Source: Pseudomonas sp. BN411 (GTDB lineage Bacteria > Pseudomonadota > Gammaproteobacteria > Pseudomonadales > Pseudomonadaceae). Taken from it: a DNA stretch of 64,000 nucleotides. Below are positions 23,894-31,805 of this stretch, in pieces. Position 1 is the stretch's first letter. Every line of letters begins with the position of its first letter. Where the stretch lies: assembly GCF_029871235.1 (NCBI RefSeq), contig NZ_SSOM01000079.1, positions 1-64,000 of the forward strand, read 5' to 3'. The notes under the pieces are model-generated. The model was not told the DNA's origin. It did no database searches and saw only the letters and a list, made by a program, of their open reading frames with translations. The position numbers were made by a program, and so were the translations under genes.

Positions 23894-24366
23894 GGGCGGC
23901 GGAGCTGCCCCTTCTGTAGAGGTCGGGCAGGACTGCGTCCTGCTTGGCGAATGAATTCGCCCCCACAGGAAGGGTGCCCCCGGGATCTACAGAGCCGCCG
24001 GCGCGAGTCACCCCTCTCCTCTTCGGGGAGAGGGGCCGGGGGAGAGGGTGATTACCGGCAGCTCGGAGTATCAGGGCAGCCCTTCGGCCTGCTTGGCGAA
24101 TAAATTCGCCCCTACAGTAAAAGTGCCAGCCAAAACGGTCTCAACCCGTAGGGTGGGCTTCAGCCCACCATCGCAGGTCAGCGTGGGCTAAAGCCCACCC
24201 TACGGGGCGCTCTTCACAGGCAGGGAATCCCGGGTATGCACGGCGCCGCCGGCGCGAGTCACCCCTCGCCCTCTGGGAGAGGGGCCGGGGGTGAGGGGAT
24301 TACCGGCAGCTCGGACCATTAGGGCAGACCTTCGGTCTGCTTGGCGATTGAAATCGCCCCTACATG
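23872..24366. repeat. Repeat-rich gap: REP-like elements and a duplicated unit
   Basis: This gap between the PAS regulator and a VOC gene is almost all repeats. A GGCGATTTCAAACGC remnant overlaps the regulator stop codon. A two-hairpin REP element (GCAGGACTGCGTCCTGC plus GCGAATGAATTCGC) lies at about 23929-23972. Two copies of a composite lie at about 23997-24117 and 24241-24365. Each has GCCGGCGCGAGTCACCCCT, an imperfect CCCCTC...GAGGGG hairpin, TTACCGGCAGCTCGGA and a REP element. Between them is an inverted pair of GTAGGGTGGGCTTCAGCCCACC-type palindromes (24149-24204). No gene is seen. Confidence 0.8.
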
Positions 24367-24387
24367 AATCCCCCCGCGACAAGCATC

Positions 24388-24774
24388 TCAGCCCTGCCGC
24401 GCATAACTCACCGTCAGCATTTCCCACTGATGCCCATCCGGCTCGTTCCAGTAAACGATGGAGCCGCCGTGTTCCCTGTCGACCTGATGGTCGACTGGCC
24501 CATGAACGGCGCTGCGGTAGTCGATGCCCGCCGCGCGGATGCGCCCCAGGATCGCCTCGAATTCCTCCGGACTCACCCGGAAGCAGAAGTGAATCAGCGG
24601 AAACGGCTCGCCCCACTGGTCAAAATCCAGGGTCAGCCCGTCGTTCACATACACTGGCGCGAACGGCCCGATGCCGATCTCCGACCAGGGCACGTCGAGC
24701 AGTTCGGCCAGGAGTTTCGCCGAGCGCAGCTTGTCCCGCGCCGGCACCATCAGGTGATCGAGTTGAATGGCCAT
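24388..24774 (-). CDS. VOC-superfamily (glyoxalase/bleomycin-resistance fold) protein
   Basis: A 128-residue vicinal-oxygen-chelate protein. It begins MAIQLDHLMVPARDKLRSAK and ends with the paired motif HGGSIVYWNEPDGHQWEMLTV, whose Glu resembles a metal ligand of the family. The ATG at 24774 follows an excellent AAGGAGG site. A longer upstream frame exists but reads across unlikely sequence. The substrate is unknown, and glyoxalase I activity should not be assumed. Confidence 0.82.
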   Translation of the reverse strand: MAIQLDHLMVPARDKLRSAKLLAELLDVPWSEIGIGPFAPVYVNDGLTLDFDQWGEPFPLIHFCFRVSPEEFEAILGRIRAAGIDYRSAVHGPVDHQVDREHGGSIVYWNEPDGHQWEMLTVSYARQG

Positions 24775-24954
24775 GGCAACCTCCTTGCAGGTTTGCGCCT
24801 TCCATCCCCGAACTAACTGCAGCGCAGAACCGCTACCCCTGCCAGCCGGCCTGACGAGGGGGCAGTGCTGTTCGCCGACCCGCTTGAGCAGCTTCTTGAA
24901 ACGCTCGGACACCATGCCCGGTCTGCCGCCGAACAGCGCGACCAGGGCGCATCC

Positions 24955-25389
24955 CTACGACGTGTTCCTGGGCTTGGGCGCCGCCTTGTTCCAGCGCCGC
25001 TCGATGGCGCCGCTCGACGCGGCCTTCAGCAGTCGCTTGAAGGTCGGGCATTCCGAATGGCTCGGCGCAGGGCAGGCTGCGGCATGACGCAGGCCGTCGC
25101 TCATGGCTTTCAAGCGCTTGACCAGCGCATCGATTTCATCGGCCTTGGCCGCGAGCAATTCACGGTCGATGTCCGGTTCGCCGTTGGGCGAGAACATCGA
25201 GCGGATCTCATCCAGCGACAACCCCGCAGCCTGGCCGAGGGAGATCAGCGCCAACTGATCGAGGATGCCGGGCGCGAACCAGCGCCGCATCCCTTGCTGG
25301 CTGAGGGATGTGATCAGCCCTTTCTTCTCGTAATAACGCAACGTCGATGACGGCAGACCCGTGCGTCGGGCGACCTCGGCAATGTCCAT
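24955..25389 (-). CDS. MerR-family transcriptional regulator
   Basis: A MerR-type regulator of 144 residues. The winged helix is in DIAEVARRTGLPSSTLRYYEKKGLI (residues 2-26). A dimerisation helix follows (about 75-95), then a C-terminal tail with two cysteines in CPAPSHSECPTF, which might sense metal, thiol stress or an electrophile. The start codon at 25389 is only 10 bases from the divergent promoter, which has the 19-base spacer and central palindrome typical of MerR targets. It therefore very likely controls the three-gene operon at 25471-26804 and itself. Confidence 0.88.
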   Translation of the reverse strand: MDIAEVARRTGLPSSTLRYYEKKGLITSLSQQGMRRWFAPGILDQLALISLGQAAGLSLDEIRSMFSPNGEPDIDRELLAAKADEIDALVKRLKAMSDGLRHAAACPAPSHSECPTFKRLLKAASSGAIERRWNKAAPKPRNTS

Positions 25390-25399
25390 CTGTGATCCC

Positions 25400-25430
25400 T
25401 TGACTTGAAGTTGACTTCAACTTCTAGAGT
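25400..25430 (+). promoter_or_regulatory. MerR-type promoter with 19-base spacer and perfect palindrome
   Basis: A TTGACT -35 box (25400-25405) and a TAGAGT -10 box (25425-25430) are separated by 19 bases, the overlong spacing that MerR proteins correct by twisting DNA. Inside the spacer, GAAGTTGA and TCAACTTC (25407-25414 and 25417-25424) form a perfect palindrome around CT. The site lies between merR and the DUF2938 gene. Confidence 0.85.
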
Positions 25431-25470
25431 GGCCCCGACACCTCCCATCGTCAACGCACAAGGGGCTCAC

Positions 25471-25956
25471 ATGAACGACATCATCACGGTGATCTGCATC
25501 GGCATCGGCGCCACCGCCGTCATGGATATCTGGCTGGTCTTCCTCAAGCGAATGGGCGTCCAGACGCTCAATTTCGCCTTCATCGGCCGCTGGATTGGCC
25601 ACCTGCTGCGTGGCCGCTTCAGTCACGACGCAATCGCCAAGGCGGAACCTGTCCCGGGTGAAACGGCATTGGGCTGGATCACCCATTACGCCATCGGCGT
25701 TGCCTTCGCGGCCCTGCTGGTGGGGCTTATCGGCGTCGACTGGACCGCCAGTCCGACGCTGCTGCCCGCACTGCTGGTGGGCATGGGCACGGTCGTCGCG
25801 CCGCTGCTGGTGATGCAGCCAGCGATGGGGGCGGGCTTCTTCGCCAGCAAAACGCCTACGCCGCTGAAGAACTGCCTGCGCAGCCTGACCAACCACAGCG
25901 TCTTCGGCCTGGGACTGTTCCTGGCCGCTGCCCTGCTGGGCTGGGTCACCCGCTGA
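25471..25956 (+). CDS. DUF2938 membrane protein
   Basis: An integral membrane protein of 161 residues with four hydrophobic helices and the DUF2938 pattern (ATAVMDIWLVFLKRMGV, ETALGWITHYAIGVAFAALL, and NCLRSLTNHSVFGLGLF). Molecular function is not known for this family. It is the first gene of the MerR-controlled operon. The ATG at 25471 follows AAGGGG, while a longer frame would start within the promoter and is rejected. Confidence 0.82.
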   Translation: MNDIITVICIGIGATAVMDIWLVFLKRMGVQTLNFAFIGRWIGHLLRGRFSHDAIAKAEPVPGETALGWITHYAIGVAFAALLVGLIGVDWTASPTLLPALLVGMGTVVAPLLVMQPAMGAGFFASKTPTPLKNCLRSLTNHSVFGLGLFLAAALLGWVTR

Positions 25957-25994
25957 ATCCGGCTCCTTCATCACTCCAAATGGGATCACTCACC

Positions 25995-26561
25995 ATGAAA
26001 AAGCTCGCCGTCATCTACCACAGCGCCTTTGGCCACACCGAACACATCGCCCGGCAGATCTGCGAAGGCGCCCAGGGCGTCGCCAATACGGAAGTCCACC
26101 TGCTCAAGGCGGAAGACATTGCCGGCGATCCCGGCCAACTGCTGGCGTTCGATGGCTTCGTCCTGGGCTCACCGACCTATTTCGGCGGTGTTTCCGGGGT
26201 CTTCAAGTCCTTCATGGACGCCACCGGGCCGATCTGGCGTAGCCAGCAGCTGAAGGGACGCCTGGCGGCGGGCTTTACCGTGTCGTCACTGGCGGCGGGG
26301 GACAAGCAGTCGACCCTGATGGCGCTGTTCGTGTTCTGCATGCAGCACGGCATGCTCTGGGTGGGTAACCCCATCCTGCCGGAGCAGCATGCCGGCGTGC
26401 CCATTGAAGAAGCCGCCAACCGGTTGGGTTCATGGTCCGGACTGATGGCCCAGTCCAGCCATTCGGCTCCCGCCGACCATTTCGTCCCGGGGGATGTGAA
26501 GACCGCGCGAATGTTCGGCTGGAATTTCTCCAAGACCCTGCACCGGCTCGCCGGTGCCTGA
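25995..26561 (+). CDS. Flavodoxin-like NAD(P)H-dependent oxidoreductase (WrbA-like)
   Basis: A flavodoxin-fold protein of 188 residues. The FMN phosphate loop is YHSAFGHTEHIARQICEG (residues 8-25), and the flavin-contact loop is GSPTYFGGVSGVFKSFMD (near residue 60). The later SSLAAGDKQSTLMALFVFC segment is like that of WrbA-type NAD(P)H:quinone oxidoreductases. It is the second gene of the MerR-controlled operon. A quinone or electrophile detoxification role fits but is inferred. Confidence 0.83.
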   Translation: MKKLAVIYHSAFGHTEHIARQICEGAQGVANTEVHLLKAEDIAGDPGQLLAFDGFVLGSPTYFGGVSGVFKSFMDATGPIWRSQQLKGRLAAGFTVSSLAAGDKQSTLMALFVFCMQHGMLWVGNPILPEQHAGVPIEEAANRLGSWSGLMAQSSHSAPADHFVPGDVKTARMFGWNFSKTLHRLAGA

Positions 26562-26576
26562 GACGGAGGTGCCCAC

Positions 26577-26804
26577 ATGATTCCCCGCCGTTTCGCCCCG
26601 TTGCTGTTCGGCCTGATCCTCTCCGGGCTCATGTCCCTGCTCGTATCCGGTATCTCCACCTGGCGCGCCGCCGGCCCGGTGGTGGACTTTCCCAGCCTCT
26701 GGCTCGGCGCCTGGCTCATGGCCTGGCTGGTGGCCTTTCCGGTGGTGCTGCTGGTATCGCCGGTGGCGCGGCGGCTGGTGGAGGGGCTAGTGGGAAAGGA
26801 GTGA
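26577..26804 (+). CDS. DUF2798 small membrane protein
   Basis: A 75-residue inner-membrane protein with two hydrophobic helices (about 7-27 and 40-62) and the DUF2798 layout (RRFAPLLFGLILSGLMSLLVS, then WLMAWLVAFPVVLLVSPVARR). It starts 16 bases after the flavodoxin gene behind GGAGG and completes the MerR-controlled operon. Function unknown. Confidence 0.8.
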   Translation: MIPRRFAPLLFGLILSGLMSLLVSGISTWRAAGPVVDFPSLWLGAWLMAWLVAFPVVLLVSPVARRLVEGLVGKE

Positions 26805-26838
26805 CACCTACGACTCTCAGCCTGCTAGTCAGACGGTG

Positions 26839-26918
26839 AGACTTTCACCCGGATTTCACCCGGGCTACGAAATTGGCTCGACCCCGATGGTGGATGAAAA
26901 GGGCGTCATCCACCCTAC
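26839..26918. repeat. Palindromic repeats in the gap after the MerR operon
   Basis: A hairpin-prone stretch (ACCCGGATTTCACCCGGGCTAC) is followed by GGTGGATG...CATCCACCCTAC (26889-26918). The latter family recurs at 42919-42948. The gap lies between converging genes. Confidence 0.6.
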
Positions 26919-26941
26919 ACGCCGTGACGGAGCAGTCGTCG

Positions 26942-27505
26942 TCAGTTCAACCGATAACGCGCCAGCTCATCCTTCGTCAGCACCCGCATGCGCGTCGGCT
27001 CGATGCCGTTCATGTCATCCAGCAGACTCAGGGGGACGTTCATGTCCTTGAGGTAGGCGGTGGGGCTGTAGCCGCTGCCGACGGCGGCGAGGGCGGAGTC
27101 GCCATGGGGGAAGTACGGGCGGTGCAGGCCCACGTAGCCGCGCACGGTCTTGTTGCGACCGGCGGCCAGCAGGTAGACGCAGCTGCCCTGGCACACGCCT
27201 TCGGAGGGCACCATCACGTCGAAGCCGGTTTCCCGCAGCAGGCGGCCCATGCGGATGGCCTCGGTGACGCTGCCGCCGATGTTGTCCAGCAGGGCCAGTT
27301 TGCGGTCGAACTTGCCGGGGTTGGCACGCAGGCCTTTCATCAAGACTTCGTAATCGCCGGGGGCGATGTCTTCGGAAATCTGCACGGCGAGAATCCGGCC
27401 CGCCTTGGTGTGCTGCACGGGTTGGACTTCCACCTTGGCGAAGGTGGCCGCCGAGCAGAGGGTGGCGAGGCAGAAGACGGCAGCCTGGATTGCGGTACGG
27501 CTCAT
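26942..27505 (-). CDS. Periplasmic ClpP-fold-like protein of unknown function
   Basis: An exported protein of 187 residues. The ATG at 27505 gives a signal peptide (MSRTAIQAAVFCLATLCSAATFA). The mature part resembles the ClpP/crotonase fold seen in conserved periplasmic proteins of the COG3904 type. LLDNIGGSVTEAIRMGRLLRE forms the glycine-rich turn, and VCQGSCVYLLAAGRNKTVRG is the region where a ClpP-like Ser could sit (GSC), followed by VGLHRPYFP. Whether it is a protease is unknown, because a catalytic triad cannot be confirmed by eye. It lies divergent from fecI. Confidence 0.72.
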   Translation of the reverse strand: MSRTAIQAAVFCLATLCSAATFAKVEVQPVQHTKAGRILAVQISEDIAPGDYEVLMKGLRANPGKFDRKLALLDNIGGSVTEAIRMGRLLRETGFDVMVPSEGVCQGSCVYLLAAGRNKTVRGYVGLHRPYFPHGDSALAAVGSGYSPTAYLKDMNVPLSLLDDMNGIEPTRMRVLTKDELARYRLN

Positions 27506-27643
27506 GGAGCAGGCTCTTTCTGGGGAACTGTTGGATGGTCGGAGAAGATACCGAAAAAAGGTGCCAAGTCTCCATATGACCTGAAAAGAGGCTTTCGTCG
27601 GATGGCCAAACCCGGAGGGTGAGCGGAAATTGCGGGAATATTT

Positions 27644-27662
27644 GCGAGCTATTATCATTCGC
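27644..27662. promoter_or_regulatory. Candidate Fur box upstream of fecI
   Basis: The 19 bases include TATTATCATT and match the classic Fur box at 11 of 19 positions, with the right half well kept (ATTATCATT). It lies 37 bases upstream of the fecI start and between fecI and a divergent gene. Iron control of fecI is standard for this system. Confidence 0.5.
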
Positions 27663-27698
27663 GCCTTTCGATTCCTGATCCTTCCTTCCTCCCCTCAG

Positions 27699-28190
27699 AT
27701 GCCTCAGCGCAATCACGGCTTCTTCGAGCACTATGAAGAACTCATCGGCACGTGGACGCGCCGGCTGAGGAACCGCCATCGCGCCGAGGATCTGGCCCAC
27801 GACGCCTTCGTTCGGGTCCTGGAAGCCGACCAGGACAACGTCCAGCAACCGCGCGCCTACCTGCACCAGACCACGCGGAACATAGCCGTCGACCACTTCC
27901 GCCGCGAGGAGCGTCGTGCCCAGATCGAGCTGGACATGGCCGAGTCGGGGGAGGAGTCGACGAATGACCCCGAGTTCTACATGCATGCCGTCCAGTTGGC
28001 CGACTCGATCGAGAAGGCCCTGGCGGAGCTGCCGGTGAACTGCCGCCAGGTGTTCATCTGGCAGAAGCTGGAAGGGCAGAGCCAGGCGGAGATCGCCGAG
28101 CGCCTGGGGTTATCCAAGAACATGGTGGAGCGGTATATGATCCGCACCCTCCGTCACCTGCGTGAGCGCCTGGACCTGAGCGCCACATGA
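27699..28190 (+). CDS. fecI: FecI-type ECF sigma factor
   Basis: An extracytoplasmic-function sigma factor of 163 residues from the iron-starvation (FecI) group. Region 2 is RAEDLAHDAFVRVLEADQ with the following PRAYLHQTTRNIAVDHFRRE. Region 4 is ELPVNCRQVFIWQKLEGQS and AEIAERLGLSKNMVERYM. The ATG at 27699 gives the usual length. A TTG at 27630 would add 23 residues across the Fur box and is rejected. Its stop codon overlaps the fecR start (ATGA), so the two are coupled. It should direct transcription of fecA when the receptor is loaded. Confidence 0.9.
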   Translation: MPQRNHGFFEHYEELIGTWTRRLRNRHRAEDLAHDAFVRVLEADQDNVQQPRAYLHQTTRNIAVDHFRREERRAQIELDMAESGEESTNDPEFYMHAVQLADSIEKALAELPVNCRQVFIWQKLEGQSQAEIAERLGLSKNMVERYMIRTLRHLRERLDLSAT

Positions 28191-29239
28191 GCCGACAGAG
28201 CACGACAGGGCACCAAGACCCGAGATATGGACAACGACCGCAGCCTGATTCCCGCCACCTGGATGGCCAACCGATGACGAATGCCGACTGCCGCGCGCGA
28301 GACGAAGCCGCCTACTGGTTCAGCCGCAATCGTGACCCCGAGCAGGGCGACGAGGATCGTCGCGCTTTTGAAGCCTGGCTGGCGGCGGATGCGTCGCACC
28401 GGACCGAGTACCAACTGCTCGAACGCCTCTGGAGCGCCGCCGACCTGATTCCCGAGCAGCGCCTGCGTGAGCTGTGCAACGCCGAGGTCCGGCCCTTGCC
28501 GGTGCCGTCGCGCCGTCGCTTCCTGCAGGGTGCGCTGGCGGCTGCGGCCAGCGTGGTGCTGGCGGGTGGTGCGACCTATCTGTTCGATCCCTTCTCACTG
28601 CGCGGCGAAAGCTACGTGACGGCGCTCGGCGAACGTCGCCAGGTCACCCTGGCCGATGGCTCGACCCTCGATCTCAATGGCCGTACCCGTGTCACGGTCA
28701 TCTATTCCGCCAACCGCCGCCTGGTACGGCTGGAGACCGGGGAAGCGCTGTTCAGCGTGACGCCGGACAAGACCCGCCCCTTTGTCGTGGAAGCCGGCGC
28801 CGGTCGCGTGACCGTCACCGGCACCCGCTTCAACGTGCGCCACGGCGAACAGGACGTGCGCGTGGCGGTGGAATCGGGACGGGTGCTGGTGGCAGGCGGG
28901 CAGGGCGCGGAGGCCAGCCGACCGCTGGTGGCCGGTGACGGCATTCGCATCGCGGCCGATGGCGCCGTCGGTCCGGTGCAGCGCATCGACATCGCCGCCA
29001 TCACGGCCTGGCGACAGGGCAAGCTGATCTTCAATGACGTGCCCCTGGCCGAGGTGGCCGAAGAAGTGTCCCGCTACCGCGACAAACCCCTGCACGTTGC
29101 CCCGGAAGTGGCGGGCTTGCGCTTCTCCAGCGTGTCCCGTGCCGATGACACCAACGCCCTGTTGGTGGCCTTGCCGCGCATCCTGCCGGTGAAGGTCAGA
29201 ACCCTTTCTGACGGCTCAAACGAAATTATTCCGTTTTAG
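28187..29239 (+). CDS. fecR: FecR-type anti-sigma/sigma regulator
   Basis: An inner-membrane signal relay of 350 residues that links the outer-membrane receptor to the sigma factor. The cytoplasmic N-terminal DUF4880-like part has AAYWFSRNRDPEQGDEDRRAF and FEAWLAADASHRTEYQLLER. One transmembrane helix is near residues 105-125 (FLQGALAAAASVVLAGGATYL). The periplasmic FecR domain (about 145-245) has GERRQVTLADGSTLDLNGRT and VTGTRFNVRHGEQDVRVAVE. An in-frame ATG about 29 codons later could be an alternative start. Confidence 0.9.
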   Translation: MSRQSTTGHQDPRYGQRPQPDSRHLDGQPMTNADCRARDEAAYWFSRNRDPEQGDEDRRAFEAWLAADASHRTEYQLLERLWSAADLIPEQRLRELCNAEVRPLPVPSRRRFLQGALAAAASVVLAGGATYLFDPFSLRGESYVTALGERRQVTLADGSTLDLNGRTRVTVIYSANRRLVRLETGEALFSVTPDKTRPFVVEAGAGRVTVTGTRFNVRHGEQDVRVAVESGRVLVAGGQGAEASRPLVAGDGIRIAADGAVGPVQRIDIAAITAWRQGKLIFNDVPLAEVAEEVSRYRDKPLHVAPEVAGLRFSSVSRADDTNALLVALPRILPVKVRTLSDGSNEIIPF

Positions 29240-29286
29240 ATTCAGGTTTTTTCCAGCTCGTTCGTCTTCCTGTCCGACTCTTCACG

Positions 29287-29303
29287 CCCAGCGCATGGCT
29301 GGG
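29287..29303 (+). terminator. Hairpin between fecR and fecA
   Basis: Arms CCCAGC and GCTGGG (29287-29292 and 29298-29303) are followed by GGCATTCTTTC. It may attenuate readthrough from fecIR into fecA, as in other fec systems where fecA is more strongly expressed from its own promoter. It is a weak terminator at best. Confidence 0.4.
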
Positions 29304-29328
29304 GGCATTCTTTCAGGACCGAACGAAC

Positions 29329-31779
29329 GTGAACAACGAAGTACAGCAACAAGCGGCATCCGCAGTTTCCTCCCGCAAGACCCAGCCCTGGCTGCCCCTG
29401 AGCCTGGCCGTTGCCCTGGCGGTGGCCAGCCTCGGTGCCGAGGCTTCCGAGCGCAAGGACGTGCACATTCCGGCGCAGTCCCTTGCCAGCGCCCTTGGCC
29501 AACTGGGCCAGCAGACCTCGCTGCAACTCTTCTTCAGCCCTGACCTGGTGGCCGGCAAGCAGGCCCCGGCGGTGGACGGCAACCTGCTGCCGGAAGAAGT
29601 CCTCTCCACGCTGCTGCAGGGCAGCGGCCTGACCTTCGACCTGGCGGACGGCACCGCCATCCTGCGTCGTGTTTCCAGCGATGAGGGCGCATCCGCCATG
29701 GAGCTGCCGGCGTCCAGCATCACCGTGGTCGGCGACTGGCTGGGTACCGCCGAAGACGCCGTGGTGCAGAACCATCCCGGCGCTCGTACCGTGGTGCGCC
29801 GTGAAGCCATGATCGAGAAGGGCACGATGAACGTACGCGATGCCCTGCGTGGTGTGCCCGGCGTGCAGGTGCAGGAATCCAACGGCACCGGCGGCAGCGA
29901 CATCGCCCTGAACTTCGGCGTGCGCGGCCTGACCTCGCGCCTCTCGCCCCGTTCCACCGTGCTGATCGACGGCGTGCCCGCCGCCTTCGCTCCCTACGGC
30001 CAGCCGCAGCTGTCCATGGCGCCTATCTCCGTCGGCAACCTCGACAGCATTGACGTCGTACGCGGTGCCGGCTCCGTGCGCTACGGCCCGCAGAACGTCG
30101 GCGGCGTGATCAACTTCGTGACCCGCGCCATCCCGGAGAAATTCTCCGGTGATGTTTCCACCACCCTGGAAGACACCGCCCACGGTGGCTGGAAGTACCT
30201 GAACAGCGCGTTCCTGGGCGGCACCGCGGATAACGGCATCGGCGCGGCGCTGCTCTATTCGGGCGTCAACGGCGACGGCTACCGCGATGGCAACAACAAC
30301 AACGACATCGACGACGTGATGCTCAAGACCCACTGGGCGCCCACCGAGCAGGACGACCTGTCGCTGAACTTCCACTACTACGACGCCACCGCCGATATGC
30401 CGGGTGGCCTCACCCAGGCGCAGTACGACGACAATCCCTTCCAGTCCGACCGCGACTGGGACAACTTCAGCGGCCGCCGCAAGGACGTTTCGTTGAAATA
30501 CCTGCGCCAGGTGGACGACGTGACCCAGGTGGAAGTGCTGACCTATTACAGCGACAGCTTCCGGGGCAGCAACATCGCCAGCCGCGACCAGAAGGTCCTC
30601 AACTCCTACCCGCGCAGTTACTACACCTACGGCTTCGAGCCGCGCGTTTCGCGCATTTTCTTCGCCGGCGAGAGCACCCATGAAGTGGGTGTCGGCTACC
30701 GCTACCTGAAGGAGGCGATGCACGAGCAAAGCAGCGGCGTGGCACTGGTGGGCAACGTACCGAGCCCCGACAACAAACCCGCGACGGACGGCCACGTCTT
30801 CCAGGACCGTACGGGAGGTACCGAGGCCAATGCGTTCTACATCGACGACAAGATCGACGTGGGCAAATGGACCGTCACCCCGGGCGTTCGCTTCGAGAGC
30901 ATCAACACCGACTGGCATGAGCGCCCGGTGATCGGCAGCAACGGCAAGCCGGTGCAGGAGAAGAACCGCAGCAAGGACTACAACGAGCCGCTCCCGGCCC
31001 TCAGCGTGATGTACCACCTCTCCGATTCCTGGAAGCTGTTCGCCAACTACGAAACCTCGTTCGGCAGCCTGCAGTACTTCCAGCTTGGCCAGGGCGGCGT
31101 CGGCGACAGCACGGCCAACGGCCTGGAGCCGGAGAAGGCCAAGACCTACGAGCTGGGCACGCGCTACAACAGCCAGACCTGGGGCGGCGAAGCGACGCTG
31201 TTCTACATCGACTTCGACCACGAGCTGCAATTCATCAGCAACGATGTGGGCTGGACCAACCTGGGCGCCACCAAGCACCAGGGCGTGGAGCTGTCCGGCT
31301 ACTACAACCTGGACGAACTGCTCTCCGGCCTGAGCGTGACCGGCACCTACACCTTCACCCGCGCGACCTATGAAGGCGACATCCCGGGCTTCAAGACCCG
31401 CGACCTGCCGTTCTACTCGCGCCAGGTGGCCAACGTCGGGCTGCGCTACCAGGTGGACCGCTGGACCTACAACTTCGACGGCTACGCCCAGTCCGGCCAG
31501 CGCGCACCGGGTACCGGCATCGACAAGAACGGCAACTTCACCGGTGATTACATCACCGAGCCGACCGCTGACGGCCAGTTCGGCGACATTCCCGGCTACG
31601 TGACCTGGCATGTGCGCGGTGCCTATGACTTCGGCGAGCAGCTGTCCAACCTGAAGGTGGGCGTGGGCGTGAAGAACATCTTCGACAAGCAGTACTTCAC
31701 CCGCTCCAGTGACAACAACGCGGGCATCTACGTGGGCCAGCCGCGCACCTGGTACATCCAGGCCAGCGTAGGCTTCTGA
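29329..31779 (+). CDS. fecA: TonB-dependent ferric citrate-type receptor FecA
   Basis: An outer-membrane receptor of 816 residues with signalling function. From the GTG start (AGGA nine bases upstream) there is a signal sequence ending near ASLGAEAS. A secretin/STN signalling domain follows (about 45-110, SLASALGQLGQQTSLQLFFS). The plug domain has the FecA-like stretch FGVRGLTSRLSPRSTVLIDG and VPAAFAPYGQPQLSMAPIS, and the last part is the 22-strand barrel ending RTWYIQASVGF. The plug closely resembles E. coli FecA, so ferric citrate is the likely ligand. It is controlled by the fecI-fecR pair just upstream. Confidence 0.9.
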   Translation: MNNEVQQQAASAVSSRKTQPWLPLSLAVALAVASLGAEASERKDVHIPAQSLASALGQLGQQTSLQLFFSPDLVAGKQAPAVDGNLLPEEVLSTLLQGSGLTFDLADGTAILRRVSSDEGASAMELPASSITVVGDWLGTAEDAVVQNHPGARTVVRREAMIEKGTMNVRDALRGVPGVQVQESNGTGGSDIALNFGVRGLTSRLSPRSTVLIDGVPAAFAPYGQPQLSMAPISVGNLDSIDVVRGAGSVRYGPQNVGGVINFVTRAIPEKFSGDVSTTLEDTAHGGWKYLNSAFLGGTADNGIGAALLYSGVNGDGYRDGNNNNDIDDVMLKTHWAPTEQDDLSLNFHYYDATADMPGGLTQAQYDDNPFQSDRDWDNFSGRRKDVSLKYLRQVDDVTQVEVLTYYSDSFRGSNIASRDQKVLNSYPRSYYTYGFEPRVSRIFFAGESTHEVGVGYRYLKEAMHEQSSGVALVGNVPSPDNKPATDGHVFQDRTGGTEANAFYIDDKIDVGKWTVTPGVRFESINTDWHERPVIGSNGKPVQEKNRSKDYNEPLPALSVMYHLSDSWKLFANYETSFGSLQYFQLGQGGVGDSTANGLEPEKAKTYELGTRYNSQTWGGEATLFYIDFDHELQFISNDVGWTNLGATKHQGVELSGYYNLDELLSGLSVTGTYTFTRATYEGDIPGFKTRDLPFYSRQVANVGLRYQVDRWTYNFDGYAQSGQRAPGTGIDKNGNFTGDYITEPTADGQFGDIPGYVTWHVRGAYDFGEQLSNLKVGVGVKNIFDKQYFTRSSDNNAGIYVGQPRTWYIQASVGF

Positions 31780-31805
31780 TGCGCGGAGCCTGCGGTCCGC
31801 TTGCC

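Noticed and set aside
24775..24915. N-terminal extension of the VOC gene (MVSERFKKLLKRVGEQ...)
   Set aside because: The AAGGAGG site before 24774 and the family length support the shorter protein. The extension vaguely resembles the C-terminal FKRLLKAA stretch of the neighbouring MerR protein, but that is too short to call a duplication.
27630..27698. TTG start for fecI
   Set aside because: It would put the candidate Fur box inside the coding region and add 23 residues not typical of the family.
29242..31611. 789-codon minus-strand frame opposite fecA
   Set aside because: Antisense to a clear TonB receptor; low-complexity Val/Ala/Gly/His composition.
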